A stretch of DNA of 64,000 bases from Streptomyces sp. cg36. Lineage in GTDB: Bacteria; Actinomycetota; Actinomycetes; Streptomycetales; Streptomycetaceae. The stretch is taken from the NCBI RefSeq assembly GCF_041080675.1, contig NZ_CP163520.1, positions 2,728,001 through 2,792,000 on the forward strand, read 5' to 3'. The notes beneath the pieces were generated by a model, which searched no databases, was not told the DNA's origin, and saw only the letters and a program-made list of their open reading frames with translations. Position 1 is the first letter of the stretch. Every line of letters begins with the position of its first letter. The translations under genes were made by a program, and so were the position numbers. Below are positions 25,086 to 35,312 of the stretch, one piece after another.

Positions 25086-25937
25086 TTATCCCTTCACTGC
25101 GCCGGCCGTCAGACCCGCGGCCATCTTGCGCTGGACGAGGAGGAAGAGGGCCACGATGGGGACGGCCATCATGGTGGAGCCGGCCATCATGGGGGCGAAC
25201 TCGGTGCCGTGCTGGGTGGTGAAGTTGGAGAGCCACACGGTGGCCGTCTGGTGGTTCTGGCTCATCAGCATCAGGGCGTAGAGGTACTCGTTCCACGCCT
25301 GGATGAAGCCGTAGACCGAGGTCGCCACCATGCCCGGGGCCAGCAGCGGGAAGACCACGCGGATGAAGGCGCCGGTGCGGCTGCAGCCGTCGACCATCGC
25401 CGCCTCCTCCAGCTCCTTGGGCACGTTGACGATGAAACCGCGCAGCGTCCAGACCGTGAAGGGGAGGATGAAGGTCAGATAGGTGAGGATCAGACCCGAG
25501 AGCTTGTCGTACTGGCCCAGGTCGTTGAGGAGCAGGAAGACCGGGATGATCATCGCGACCAGCGGGACCATCTGGACCGCCAGGATGCCGATGATCACGA
25601 TCTTGCGGCCCCGGAAGGCGAACCGCGAGATGGCGAGCGCGGCCAGCAGGCCGACAGCGATGCCGATCAGCACGACGACGACCGAGACGATCAGCGAGCG
25701 GCCGATCGAGCCCCAGAAGTCGCCGATGTCCAGCGCCCGGCGGAAGTTGTCCAGGGTGAAGGTCCGCGGGAAGAAGTGCGGGTTCGGGTCGATCGCGTCC
25801 TTGGACGGCTTGAGGGCCGTGTTGAGCATCCAGTAGACCGGGAAGCCCGCGGTGGCGAAGACCAGCAGTCCGAGCAGGTTCCAGCCGAGCTTGGACTTCT
25901 TCTTGCGGGGGCGCGCGAGCGCGTTGGAGGCAGCCAT
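25086..25937 (-). CDS. dasC: ABC sugar transporter permease DasC
   Basis: The protein has 283 residues and six membrane segments, starting with NLLGLLVFATAGFPVYWML. The EAA loop KELEEAAMVDGCSRTGAF, followed by VVFPLLAPGMVATS, couples it to the ATPase. Carbohydrate-type (MalG-like) permease of the N,N'-diacetylchitobiose importer DasABC. It follows dasB by 3 nt. No ATPase gene is present here; in Streptomyces this role is filled by the shared MsiK. Confidence 0.93.
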   Translation of the reverse strand: MAASNALARPRKKKSKLGWNLLGLLVFATAGFPVYWMLNTALKPSKDAIDPNPHFFPRTFTLDNFRRALDIGDFWGSIGRSLIVSVVVVLIGIAVGLLAALAISRFAFRGRKIVIIGILAVQMVPLVAMIIPVFLLLNDLGQYDKLSGLILTYLTFILPFTVWTLRGFIVNVPKELEEAAMVDGCSRTGAFIRVVFPLLAPGMVATSVYGFIQAWNEYLYALMLMSQNHQTATVWLSNFTTQHGTEFAPMMAGSTMMAVPIVALFLLVQRKMAAGLTAGAVKG

Positions 25938-25940
25938 CGG

Positions 25941-26936
25941 TTACTCCACCTCTCCGATCTTCAGCATCTGGCGCATGTAGACGGCGATCACACCGAGCAG
26001 CAGGAGCACGGTGAGCAGCGCGATCGCGGAGCCCTGCGAGTAGTCGTTGACCACGAACGCCTTGTCGTACGAGTACGTGGTGAGGAGCTGGAACTCGGGC
26101 TCGGGGTGGTTGCTGCGCATCACGAAGACCTGCGGGAAGACGCCCATGTCCCAGATGACCGAGAGGGTCGCCAGCATCACGATGATCGGCTTGAGGATCG
26201 GCAGCGTGACGTGCCGGAAGACGCCCCAGGAGCCGGCGCCGTCGAGCCGCGCGGCCTCTTCGAGCTCCTTGGGGACCTGGGTGAGGCCCGCGCTCAGGGT
26301 GATGACGACGAACGGCACCGCGCCCCAGACGACCAGCAGCATGATGACGGTGAGGCCCTGGGTGCCGCTGGCGAACCAGTTGTGGCCGATCATGTCGACC
26401 CCGGGCAACTGGCTGAGCAGCCAGTTCAGTACGCCGAAGTCGGTGTCGAACATCCACTTGAAGATGGTGATGGCGACGACGATGGGCATGCCCCAGCTCG
26501 CCACCAGGGCGATGTTGACCAGGGTCTTGACCCAGCCGGAGACCCGCTGGAGCAGCAGGGCTATCAGCATGCCGAGCACCATGGTCAGCACGACCGCGGT
26601 GAAGGCGAACACCACGGTGCGGACGACGACGGTCCAGAACTCGTTGTCGCTCAGGACCTTGGTGAAGTTGTCGAAGCCGACCGACTCCGGGTCCTTGAAG
26701 CCCCACAGCTGCGGCTGGCCGAACTTCTGGAAGGACAGGGTGACCAGGCGCACCAGCGGATAGCCCAGGACGAGGGCGAGCACCAGGATGCAGGGGGCCA
26801 GCAGTGCCCACGGCACCGCCGCCTGCCCCCGCGAGCGCTTTCTGCCCGGCTTGCCCGGCTCCGCGGGGCCCGTGCCCGGTTGTGGTTCGCGCCGCGCCGG
26901 CGGCACCTTGGCGGTGGTTGTCTCTGCGGCACTCAT
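25941..26936 (-). CDS. dasB: ABC sugar transporter permease DasB
   Basis: The protein has 331 residues. A 40-residue charged N-terminus precedes six membrane helices (ALLAPCILVLALVLGYPLVRL first). The EAA motif is KELEEAARLDGAGSWGVFRH, followed by VTLPILKPIIVML. It is the MalF-like partner of DasC in chitobiose uptake. It is separated from dasA by a strong hairpin, which should lower permease expression relative to the binding protein. Confidence 0.93.
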   Translation of the reverse strand: MSAAETTTAKVPPARREPQPGTGPAEPGKPGRKRSRGQAAVPWALLAPCILVLALVLGYPLVRLVTLSFQKFGQPQLWGFKDPESVGFDNFTKVLSDNEFWTVVVRTVVFAFTAVVLTMVLGMLIALLLQRVSGWVKTLVNIALVASWGMPIVVAITIFKWMFDTDFGVLNWLLSQLPGVDMIGHNWFASGTQGLTVIMLLVVWGAVPFVVITLSAGLTQVPKELEEAARLDGAGSWGVFRHVTLPILKPIIVMLATLSVIWDMGVFPQVFVMRSNHPEPEFQLLTTYSYDKAFVVNDYSQGSAIALLTVLLLLGVIAVYMRQMLKIGEVE

Positions 26937-26971
26937 CGCGCGCTCCTAGCGGTCCCTCTCCGGTACTGGCC

Positions 26972-27011
26972 GGGCGAGGGCCCCGTCGCTGTTCCGACGG
27001 GGCCCTCGCCC
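26972..27011 (-). terminator. Intra-operon hairpin between dasA and dasB
   Basis: GGGCGAGGGCCCCGTCG and its complement around CTGTTC, with no T-run. Placed inside an operon it likely causes partial termination or protects the 3' end of the dasA mRNA. Confidence 0.75.
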
Positions 27012-27016
27012 ACAGG

Positions 27017-28303
27017 TCACTTGGTGTTGATGACCTTGTCGATCGCGGTGTCCGCGTCCTTGGCGGCCTGCTCGACCGACTTCTTGCCGGTGCCGATGGC
27101 CTGGAGCATGTCCTGGAGGACCTTGGCCTTCTCGACCTGGCCCCAGCCCGGCGCCATGGGCACGAACCAGCTGGACTCGGCCGCGGTGGCCGCGACGGCG
27201 GTCTTCGGGTCCGACTTCAGCGGCGCGAGGTCCGTCTTGTTGTTGGGCAGGTTCTGCTTGGCGATCAGGCCCTTCTGGCCCTGGGTGCCGGTGAAGGCGT
27301 TGATCCACTCGCCGGCCAGCGCCGACGCCTTGGACTTGACCGGGATGGCGAGGTCCGAGCCGCCGAGGAAGACGGGCATGGCCTTGCCGGACGGGCCGGG
27401 CATCACGAAGGACTCGAGCTTGTCGGCGAGCTTGCCGACCTTGTCGTTCTCGGGGAGCGCGGCGCTGCCGCCCTCCCAGGCGGCGCTGAAGATCAGCGCG
27501 GACTTGCCCTGGCCGTAGACGATCGGGCGGTCGGCCTCGTCCTTCGTCTTGTCGCCGTGCATGTACTTGTCGAGGATGTTCTTGTACTCGGTCAGGCCCT
27601 TGAGGGACTCCGGCGAGGACAGGTTCGCCTTGAACTTGCCGCCGTCCTCCTTGGCGATGGAGCCGCCGGCGTCGTACACGTACGACATGGCCGCGTACCA
27701 GTCACGGCTCGGCTGGTACCAGGCGCTGAACTTGTCGCCCTTCTTCGCCTGGATCTTGTCCAGGTCGCCGGTGAGCTCGGCGTACGTCTTCGGCACGGCG
27801 GTGACGCCGGCGTCGGCGGCGATGTCCTTGCGCCAGGTCGCCGTGCGGCCACCCGCGTAGTAGGGGACGCCGTAGGTCTTGCCGTCGTAGGTGACCGACG
27901 CCTTGAGACCGTCGAGCCAGGCGGAGGAGTTGTCGAACTTCGACGGGTCGATCTCGGCGAACGCGCCCTTGACCGAGTAGGCGAGCATCTCGGTGTTGCC
28001 CATCTCGACCACGTCGGGGGCCTTGTCGGTGGCGAGCACCGCGTCGAGCTTGGCGTTCTTGTCCGGCCAGCCGTAGTACTCGTGGTTGATCTTCAGGCCG
28101 GGGTGCTTGGCGATGATCGCGTCGTCGGCGGCCTTGACCAGGTCCGGCCAGTTCTTCTGCGCGTCCACGGTGAGCCAGACGGTCAGCTGCTTGGCGTCCG
28201 CGCCGCCCTTGCCGTCGTCCTTCTTGTCGTCCGACCCGCCACACGCCGCGACGCCGACCATGATGCCCGCGACGCCGATCGCCGCGATGAGCTTGCGCTT
28301 CAC
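27017..28303 (-). CDS. dasA: Chitobiose-binding lipoprotein DasA
   Basis: The protein has 428 residues. A lipoprotein signal MKRKLIAAIGVAGIMVGVAACGG carries a lipobox Cys at about residue 21, then a charged linker. The rest is a SBP_bac_1 type sugar-binding protein (QLTVWLTVDAQKNWPDL, YGVPYYAGGRTATWRKDI, SALIFSAAWEGG, WINAFTGTQGQKGL). It delivers N,N'-diacetylchitobiose to DasBC and affects Streptomyces development. Two dre boxes lie upstream, matching strong DasR repression and GlcN-6-phosphate induction. Confidence 0.94.
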   Translation of the reverse strand: MKRKLIAAIGVAGIMVGVAACGGSDDKKDDGKGGADAKQLTVWLTVDAQKNWPDLVKAADDAIIAKHPGLKINHEYYGWPDKNAKLDAVLATDKAPDVVEMGNTEMLAYSVKGAFAEIDPSKFDNSSAWLDGLKASVTYDGKTYGVPYYAGGRTATWRKDIAADAGVTAVPKTYAELTGDLDKIQAKKGDKFSAWYQPSRDWYAAMSYVYDAGGSIAKEDGGKFKANLSSPESLKGLTEYKNILDKYMHGDKTKDEADRPIVYGQGKSALIFSAAWEGGSAALPENDKVGKLADKLESFVMPGPSGKAMPVFLGGSDLAIPVKSKASALAGEWINAFTGTQGQKGLIAKQNLPNNKTDLAPLKSDPKTAVAATAAESSWFVPMAPGWGQVEKAKVLQDMLQAIGTGKKSVEQAAKDADTAIDKVINTK

Positions 28304-28390
28304 GCCATCCTCCTCAAGGGATGCTGCAACCCCCCGCCCACCGCGAAGACATACGACGTGTACTGCCTGTGGGGCTGGGACCTGGTCTTT

Positions 28391-28430
28391 AATGGTTTAG
28401 ACCAGTACCGGGAGCTTGGCCTAGACCTTT
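28391..28430. promoter_or_regulatory. Two DasR boxes upstream of dasA
   Basis: AATGGTTTAGACCAGT (28391-28406) and CTTGGCCTAGACCTTT (28415-28430) both keep the TGG...TAGACC core; centre-to-centre distance is 24 bp. They lie in the divergent dasA/dasR control region. Confidence 0.82.
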
Positions 28431-28488
28431 AGGGGTGTCAAGGGTGTATAAGAAGGGCTGTCGCGTCCGTTATCGGACCGACACCTAG

Positions 28489-29352
<864 letters not shown>

Positions 29353-29540
29353 TCGGCCCGCTCGGAAGAACGGACCGATCGGGCCGATCGGGCCGAACCG
29401 ACCGGACGGCCCCGGCCGACGCCCCGGACGACGCGCCGGGCGACGTCCGGTATCCGGTACAGGGGTTCCGTGACGGGTCCCCGTCCCCTAGATTTCGTGC
29501 GCATTACAACAGGTGAGCACAGTGAGGGGACGCAGCCACC

Positions 29541-29795
29541 ATGCCGGACACAACGCAAGTGCGGAGAGCGGTGATCACGCCGGTGCGCGTGGTCATCGCG
29601 ATCTGTCTGATCGCGCCCTTCGTGGCGATGCTCTGGGTCGGTTCGTACGCGAAGGCCGACCCGGCCCTCGCCGGGATCCCGTTCTTCTACTGGTACCAGA
29701 TGCTGTGGGTGGTCATCTCGACCGCGCTCACCATGCTCGCGTACAAGCTGTGGCAGCGCGACCAGCAGGGCCGCAAGGCGGGTGAGGGCAAGTGA
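29541..29795 (+). CDS. DUF3311 small membrane subunit of an SSS transporter
   Basis: The protein has 84 residues with two membrane helices (VVIAICLIAPFVAMLWVG and FFYWYQMLWVVISTALTMLA). DUF3311 proteins are typically encoded directly upstream of MctP-type solute symporters and are thought to be a partner subunit. The stop codon overlaps the next start by 4 nt (GTGA), so the two are translationally coupled. Confidence 0.88.
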   Translation: MPDTTQVRRAVITPVRVVIAICLIAPFVAMLWVGSYAKADPALAGIPFFYWYQMLWVVISTALTMLAYKLWQRDQQGRKAGEGK

Positions 29796-31423
29796 CTCTC
29801 GCAGCTGGCGACGGTGTCAACGGCGTCGCGCTCGGCGTCTTCATCTTCTTCTTCCTGGCCGTCACGGTCATCGGCTTCCTGGCCGCCCGCTGGCGCCGGG
29901 CCGAGAACGAGCACAGCCTGGACGAGTGGGGCCTGGGCGGGCGCTCGTTCGGCACCTGGGTCACCTGGTTCCTGCTCGGCGGCGACCTCTACACGGCGTA
30001 CACCTTCGTCGCGGTCCCGGCGGCGGTGTACGCGGCGGGTGCGGCCGGGTTCTTCGCGGTGCCCTACACCATCCTCGTCTATCCGCTGATCTTCACCTTC
30101 CTGCCCCGCCTGTGGTCGGTCTCGCACAAGCACGGCTATGTGACGACCTCGGACTTCGTGCGCGGCCGGTTCGGCTCCAAGAGCCTGTCGCTGGCGGTCG
30201 CGGTCACCGGCATCCTGGCCACCATGCCGTACATCGCGCTCCAACTGGTCGGCATCCAGGCGGTGCTGGACGTGATGGGCATCGGCGGCTCCGGCAACTG
30301 GTTCGTCAAGGACCTGCCGCTGCTGATCGCCTTCGCGGTGCTCGCCGCGTACACCTACTCCTCGGGGCTGCGCGCCCCCGCACTGATCGCGTTCGTGAAG
30401 GACACGCTGATCTACATCGTCATCCTGGTGGCGATCATCTACATCCCGATCAAGCTCGGCGGCTTCCACGACATCTTCGCCGCGGCCCGCCACAAGTTCG
30501 AGACGCCCAACGCGGCCGGGAAGCCCACGGGCGCGCTGGTGCCCGGTGAAGCGGGCCAGTGGACGTACGCCACGCTCGCCCTCGGCTCGGCGCTGGCGCT
30601 CTTCATGTACCCGCACTCGATCACGGCGACCCTCTCCTCCCGCAGCCGCAACGTCATCCGCCGCAACACCACGATCCTGCCCCTGTACTCCCTGATGCTG
30701 GGGCTGCTCGCGCTGCTCGGCTTCATGGCGATCGCGGCCGGGGTCAAGGTCAAGAACGGCCAGCTGGCGATCCCGCAGCTGTTCGAGGACATGTTCCCGG
30801 ACTGGTTCGCGGGCGTGGCCTTCGCGGCGATCGGCATCGGCGCGCTCGTCCCGGCGGCGATCATGTCGATCGCAGCCGCGAACCTGTTCACCCGCAACAT
30901 CTACAAGGACTTCATCAAGCCGGACGCCACGCCGAAGCAGGAGGCCCAGGTCTCCAAGTTCGTCTCGCTCCTGGTGAAGGTGGGCGCCCTGGTCTTCGTC
31001 CTGACCATGGACAAGACGGTCGCGATCAACTTCCAGCTGCTCGGCGGCATCTGGATCCTGCAGACCTTCCCGGCGCTGGTCGGCGGTCTGTTCACCCGCT
31101 GGTTCCACCGCTGGGCGCTGCTCGCGGGCTGGGCGGCCGGCATGCTCTACGGCACGCTCGCCGCGTACGGGGTGGCCTCCCCCACCCAGAAGCACTTCGG
31201 CGGCAGCTCCAAGGAGATCCCGGGCATCGGTGAGATCGGCTACATCGGCCTCACCGCGTTCGTCCTGAACGTCGCCGTCACCGTCGTCCTCACGGTCGCC
31301 CTGCGGGCCCTGAAGGCCCCCGACGGCGTCGACGAGACCTCCCCGGAGGACTACACGGCGGACGCCGGCGAGCCCGGCGTACAGACCGAGCTGCCCCCGG
31401 CGACGGCGGGCTCCGCGCACTGA
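29792..31423 (+). CDS. Sodium:solute symporter, MctP monocarboxylate type
   Basis: The protein has 543 residues and about 13 membrane helices. Typical SSS features are SLDEWGLGGRSFGTWVTWFLLGGDLYTAYTF near the N-terminus, ATMPYIALQLVGIQAVLDVMG, and AAIMSIAAANLFTRNIYKDF. The MctP branch takes up lactate, pyruvate and short monocarboxylates. GTG 29792 overlaps the DUF3311 stop. It lies downstream of dasR but has its own upstream region. A perfect hairpin follows. Confidence 0.88.
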   Translation: MTLAAGDGVNGVALGVFIFFFLAVTVIGFLAARWRRAENEHSLDEWGLGGRSFGTWVTWFLLGGDLYTAYTFVAVPAAVYAAGAAGFFAVPYTILVYPLIFTFLPRLWSVSHKHGYVTTSDFVRGRFGSKSLSLAVAVTGILATMPYIALQLVGIQAVLDVMGIGGSGNWFVKDLPLLIAFAVLAAYTYSSGLRAPALIAFVKDTLIYIVILVAIIYIPIKLGGFHDIFAAARHKFETPNAAGKPTGALVPGEAGQWTYATLALGSALALFMYPHSITATLSSRSRNVIRRNTTILPLYSLMLGLLALLGFMAIAAGVKVKNGQLAIPQLFEDMFPDWFAGVAFAAIGIGALVPAAIMSIAAANLFTRNIYKDFIKPDATPKQEAQVSKFVSLLVKVGALVFVLTMDKTVAINFQLLGGIWILQTFPALVGGLFTRWFHRWALLAGWAAGMLYGTLAAYGVASPTQKHFGGSSKEIPGIGEIGYIGLTAFVLNVAVTVVLTVALRALKAPDGVDETSPEDYTADAGEPGVQTELPPATAGSAH

Positions 31424-31445
31424 GCCGACCCTTCACCGAACGCAC

Positions 31446-31474
31446 ACGGGCCGCCGGGAATCCCGGCGGCCCGT
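31446..31474 (+). terminator. Terminator after the symporter
   Basis: ACGGGCCGCCGGGA and its exact complement with a one-base centre, 23 bp after the symporter stop. Confidence 0.8.
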
Positions 31475-31564
31475 TGTCGCGTTCCGGGAAGGCGAGTTGA
31501 CGCTCTGCCACGCGATGATTTCACCGCGACACAACATGTGGGGGTGGAGTCGGAACCCGGCACA

Positions 31565-31695
31565 AGATGTATGCTCGTCATCGCTGTCGACGCAGGGGAA
31601 TCCGGTGCAAATCCGGAACTGTCCCGCAACGGTGTACTGGTGTGCATACGCGCACTTTGTTCAGTCCGAGGTCCTGCCGACAGCGCACCCTGGGC
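31565..31695 (+). ncRNA. Cobalamin (B12) riboswitch controlling nrdAB
   Basis: The B12 box and neighbours are plain: AGGGGAATCCGGTGCAAATC, then GGAACTGTCCCGCAACGGT, and later AGTCCGAGGTCCTGCCGAC. GTATGC and GCATAC at the flanks can pair as a closing stem. It sits about 130 bp before the nrdA start. Adenosylcobalamin binding should shut off the oxygen-dependent class Ia reductase when the B12-dependent class II enzyme can work, as known in Streptomyces. Exact ends are approximate; the rest of the 31424-31826 gap holds no gene. Confidence 0.92.
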
Positions 31696-31826
31696 CATCC
31701 GGTCCGGGTGCCCAGACGTCCGGGCCTCGCGGAATGGGCAGGTGGACGCGACGTACCCCCGATGGGGTGTGTTCGTGTGCCCGCACCCTCCCCCAAGGCC
31801 CCGTGCCGAGCGAGGAGTGCCCCCAC

Positions 31827-34205
31827 GTGACCATCGCCCCTGCGGATCCCGCTTCAGCGATCGCCGACGAGCAGGCGGACGCCCCCGGGACCGCCCTGCT
31901 GCGGACCCTGACCGACCTCACCGCCGATCTGCCGGACACCGACCCCGGCCGTGTCGCCGCCGCCGCGCTGCGCGGCCGGAACGCGCGCTCGGACGAGGCG
32001 GAGCTGCGTGGGCTGGCCACCGAGGCCGCCGCCGGCCTCATCTCCGAGGACCCGGCGTACTCCCGTCTGGCCGCCCGGCTGCTGACGATCACGATCGCCG
32101 AGGAGGCCGCGACCCAGGGTTCGGTCTCCTTCGCCCGGTCCGTCGCCGTCGGCCACACCGAGGGCCTGATCGCCGACCGCACCGCCGACTTCGTCGCGCT
32201 GCACGCGGCCCGGCTGGACGCCTTGGTCGACGCCTCCCTCGCCGACGGCGCCGACGACCGCTTCGGCTACTTCGGCCTGCGCACCCTCTACTCCCGCTAC
32301 CTGCTGCGCCACCCGATCACCCGCAAGGTCATCGAGACCCCGCAGCACTTCATGCTCCGGGTCGCGGCGGGCCTGGCCGAGGACGACTCGGCGCGCGCGC
32401 TCGACGAGGTCGCCTCGCTGTACGGGCTGATGAGCCGGCTGGACTACCTGCCGTCCTCCCCCACGCTCTTCAACTCCGGCACCCGCCACCCGCAGATGTC
32501 CAGCTGCTACCTGCTGGATTCCCCGCAGGACGAACTGGACTCGATCTACGACCGCTACCACCAGGTGGCGCGGCTCTCCAAGCACGCGGGCGGCATCGGC
32601 CTCTCCTACTCCCGCATCCGCTCGCGCGGCTCCCTCATCCGGGGCACCAACGGGCACTCCAACGGCATCGTGCCGTTCCTGAAGACGCTGGACGCCTCCG
32701 TGGCGGCGGTCAACCAGGGCGGTCGGCGCAAGGGCGCGGCGGCGGTCTACCTGGAGACCTGGCACTCCGACATCGAGGAGTTCCTGGAGCTGCGGGACAA
32801 CACGGGCGAGGACGCCCGGCGCACCCACAACCTGAACCTGGCGCACTGGATCCCGGACGAGTTCATGCGCCGGGTGGACGCGGACGGCACCTGGTCGCTG
32901 TTCTCCCCCGCCGACGTGCCCGAGCTGGTCGACCTGTGGGGCGACGAGTTCGACGCCGCCTACCGCAGGGCCGAGGCGGCCGGTCTGGCCCAGAAGACCA
33001 TGCCGGCGCGGGACCTGTACGGCCGGATGATGCGCACCCTGGCGCAGACCGGCAACGGCTGGATGACCTTCAAGGACGCCTCCAACCGGACCGCCAACCA
33101 GACGGCGGAGCCGGGCCACACGGTCCACTCCTCCAACCTGTGCACCGAGATCCTGGAGGTCACCGACGACGGCGAGACGGCCGTCTGCAACCTCGGCTCG
33201 GTCAACCTCGGCTCCTTCGTGCTGGCCTCCGGCGAGATCGACTGGAAGCGGCTGGACGAGACCGTCCGCACCGCCGTGACCTTCCTCGACCGGGTCGTCG
33301 ACATCAACTTCTACCCGACCGAGCAGGCCGGCCGCTCCAACGCCAAGTGGCGTCCGGTGGGCCTGGGCGCGATGGGTCTGCAGGACGTCTTCTTCAAGCT
33401 GCGCCTGCCCTTCGACTCCCCCGAGGCGAAGGCGCTCTCCACCCGGCTGGCCGAGCGCATCATGCTCACCGCGTACGAGGCGTCCTGCGACCTCGCCGAG
33501 CGGTCGGGCCCGCTGCCCGCGTGGGACAAGACCCGCACCGCGCGCGGCGTGCTCCACCCCGACCACTACGACGTCGAGCTGAACTGGCCGGAGCGCTGGG
33601 CGGCGCTGCGCGAGCGGATCGCCACGACCGGCATGCGCAACTCGCTGCTGCTCGCGATCGCCCCGACCGCGACCATCGCCTCCATCGCCGGTGTCTACGA
33701 GTGCATCGAGCCGCAGGTCTCCAACCTCTTCAAGCGCGAGACGCTGTCGGGTGAGTTCCTCCAGGTCAACGGCTACCTGGTGGACGACCTGAAGAAGCTC
33801 GGCGTGTGGGACGCGCAGTCCCGCGAGGCGCTGCGCGACGCCAGCGGCTCGGTCCAGGACTTCAACTGGATCCCGGCCGACGTGCGCGCGCTGTACCGCA
33901 CCGCGTGGGAGATCCCGCAGCGCGGTCTGATCGACATGGCGGCGGCCCGGACCCCGTTCCTGGACCAGTCGCAGTCGCTGAACCTGTTCCTGGAGACGCC
34001 CACCATCGGCAAGCTGTCGTCGATGTACGCGTACGCCTGGAAGCAGGGGCTGAAGACCACGTACTACCTGCGCTCGCGCCCGGCCACCCGGATCGCCCGC
34101 GCCGCCCAGGCCGCGGCCCCCATCCCGGTCCAGCAGGCCGCCCCCGACGCCGACGCGATCGCCTGCTCCCTTGAGAACCCCGAGTCCTGCGAGGCATGCC
34201 AGTAA
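31827..34205 (+). CDS. nrdA: Ribonucleotide reductase class Ia, large subunit
   Basis: The protein has 792 residues. The 10-stranded barrel carries SSCYLLDSPQDELDSIYD, NQGGRRKGAAAVYLETWHSDIEEFLELR, SNLCTEILEV (catalytic Cys/Glu) and RNSLLLAIAPTATIASIAG. The C-terminal tail ends CSLENPESCEACQ, providing the Cys pair for re-reduction. It turns ribonucleoside diphosphates into deoxy forms with NrdB. GTG 31827 with GAGGAG upstream is the start; the open frame further upstream is riboswitch RNA. The stop overlaps the nrdB ATG (TAATG). Confidence 0.95.
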   Translation: MTIAPADPASAIADEQADAPGTALLRTLTDLTADLPDTDPGRVAAAALRGRNARSDEAELRGLATEAAAGLISEDPAYSRLAARLLTITIAEEAATQGSVSFARSVAVGHTEGLIADRTADFVALHAARLDALVDASLADGADDRFGYFGLRTLYSRYLLRHPITRKVIETPQHFMLRVAAGLAEDDSARALDEVASLYGLMSRLDYLPSSPTLFNSGTRHPQMSSCYLLDSPQDELDSIYDRYHQVARLSKHAGGIGLSYSRIRSRGSLIRGTNGHSNGIVPFLKTLDASVAAVNQGGRRKGAAAVYLETWHSDIEEFLELRDNTGEDARRTHNLNLAHWIPDEFMRRVDADGTWSLFSPADVPELVDLWGDEFDAAYRRAEAAGLAQKTMPARDLYGRMMRTLAQTGNGWMTFKDASNRTANQTAEPGHTVHSSNLCTEILEVTDDGETAVCNLGSVNLGSFVLASGEIDWKRLDETVRTAVTFLDRVVDINFYPTEQAGRSNAKWRPVGLGAMGLQDVFFKLRLPFDSPEAKALSTRLAERIMLTAYEASCDLAERSGPLPAWDKTRTARGVLHPDHYDVELNWPERWAALRERIATTGMRNSLLLAIAPTATIASIAGVYECIEPQVSNLFKRETLSGEFLQVNGYLVDDLKKLGVWDAQSREALRDASGSVQDFNWIPADVRALYRTAWEIPQRGLIDMAAARTPFLDQSQSLNLFLETPTIGKLSSMYAYAWKQGLKTTYYLRSRPATRIARAAQAAAPIPVQQAAPDADAIACSLENPESCEACQ

Positions 34206-35236
34206 TGAGCTCCACCGAGAACAAGTCCGCCTCTGACAAGAACCTGCTCGACCCGGGCTTCGAACTGACCCTGCGTCCGATGCGCTACCCGGACTTCTAC
34301 GAGCGCTACCGCGACGCGATCAAGAACACCTGGACCGTGGAGGAGGTCGACCTCCACTCGGACGTCGCCGACCTCGCCAAGCTGTCCCCGGGCGAGCAGC
34401 ACATGATCGGCCGGCTGGTGGCGTTCTTCGCCACCGGCGACTCGATCGTGGCCAACAACCTCGTCCTGACGCTGTACAAGCACATCAACTCCCCCGAGGC
34501 GCGGCTGTACCTGAGCCGTCAGCTCTTCGAGGAGGCCGTGCACGTCCAGTTCTATCTGACGCTGCTCGACACCTACCTCCCCGACCCGGAGGACCGCGCG
34601 GCGGCGTTCGACGCGGTGGAGAACATCCCCTCCATCCGTGAGAAGGCGCAGTTCTGCTTCAAGTGGATGGACTCGGTCGAGAAGATCGACCAGCTGGAGA
34701 CGCAGGCCGACCGCCGCCGCTTCCTGCTGAACCTGATCTGCTTCGCCGCGTGCATCGAGGGCCTGTTCTTCTACGGCGCCTTCGCGTACGTGTACTGGTT
34801 CCGCTCGCGCGGTCTGCTGCACGGCCTGGCCACCGGCACCAACTGGGTGTTCCGGGACGAGACGATGCACATGAACTTCGCCTTCGAGGTCGTGGACACC
34901 GTCCGCAAGGAGGAGCCGGAGCTCTTCGACGACCTGCTCCAGCAGCAGGTCACCGACATGATCAAGGAAGCGGTGGAGGCCGAGCTGCAGTTCGGCCGCG
35001 ACCTGTGCGGCGACGGTCTGCCGGGCATGAACACCGAGTCGATGCGCGAGTACCTCCAGTGCGTCGCCGACCAGCGTCTGACGCGCCTCGGCTTCGCCCC
35101 GGTGTACGGCTCGGCGAACCCGTTCTCCTTCATGGAGCTCCAGGGCGTCCAGGAGCTGACGAACTTCTTCGAGCGCCGCCCGTCCGCCTACCAGGTGGCG
35201 GTCGAGGGCTCGGTGGGCTTCGACGAGGAGTTCTGA
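34205..35236 (+). CDS. nrdB: Ribonucleotide reductase class Ia, small subunit
   Basis: The protein has 343 residues. Metal-binding helices: FFATGDSIVANN, RQLFEEAVHVQFYL (Glu/His), IEGLFFYGAFAYVY and FRDETMHMNFAFEVVD (Glu/His). It houses the di-iron tyrosyl radical cofactor that starts catalysis in NrdA. ATG 34205 overlaps the nrdA TAA. Known Streptomyces operons continue with an AraC-like nrdS; here a terminator follows instead. Confidence 0.95.
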   Translation: MSSTENKSASDKNLLDPGFELTLRPMRYPDFYERYRDAIKNTWTVEEVDLHSDVADLAKLSPGEQHMIGRLVAFFATGDSIVANNLVLTLYKHINSPEARLYLSRQLFEEAVHVQFYLTLLDTYLPDPEDRAAAFDAVENIPSIREKAQFCFKWMDSVEKIDQLETQADRRRFLLNLICFAACIEGLFFYGAFAYVYWFRSRGLLHGLATGTNWVFRDETMHMNFAFEVVDTVRKEEPELFDDLLQQQVTDMIKEAVEAELQFGRDLCGDGLPGMNTESMREYLQCVADQRLTRLGFAPVYGSANPFSFMELQGVQELTNFFERRPSAYQVAVEGSVGFDEEF

Positions 35237-35253
35237 TCCTTCGGACGAGCTGT

Positions 35254-35290
35254 GAAAGGGGCCCGCACCCCGAAGGTGCGGGCCCCTTTC
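35254..35290. terminator. Bidirectional terminator between nrdB and def
   Basis: A 16-bp perfect stem, GAAAGGGGCCCGCACC and its complement, around CCGAA. It ends both convergent genes. Confidence 0.88.
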
Positions 35291-35312
35291 GCGTCCTGCG
35301 GGCGACCGGGAA

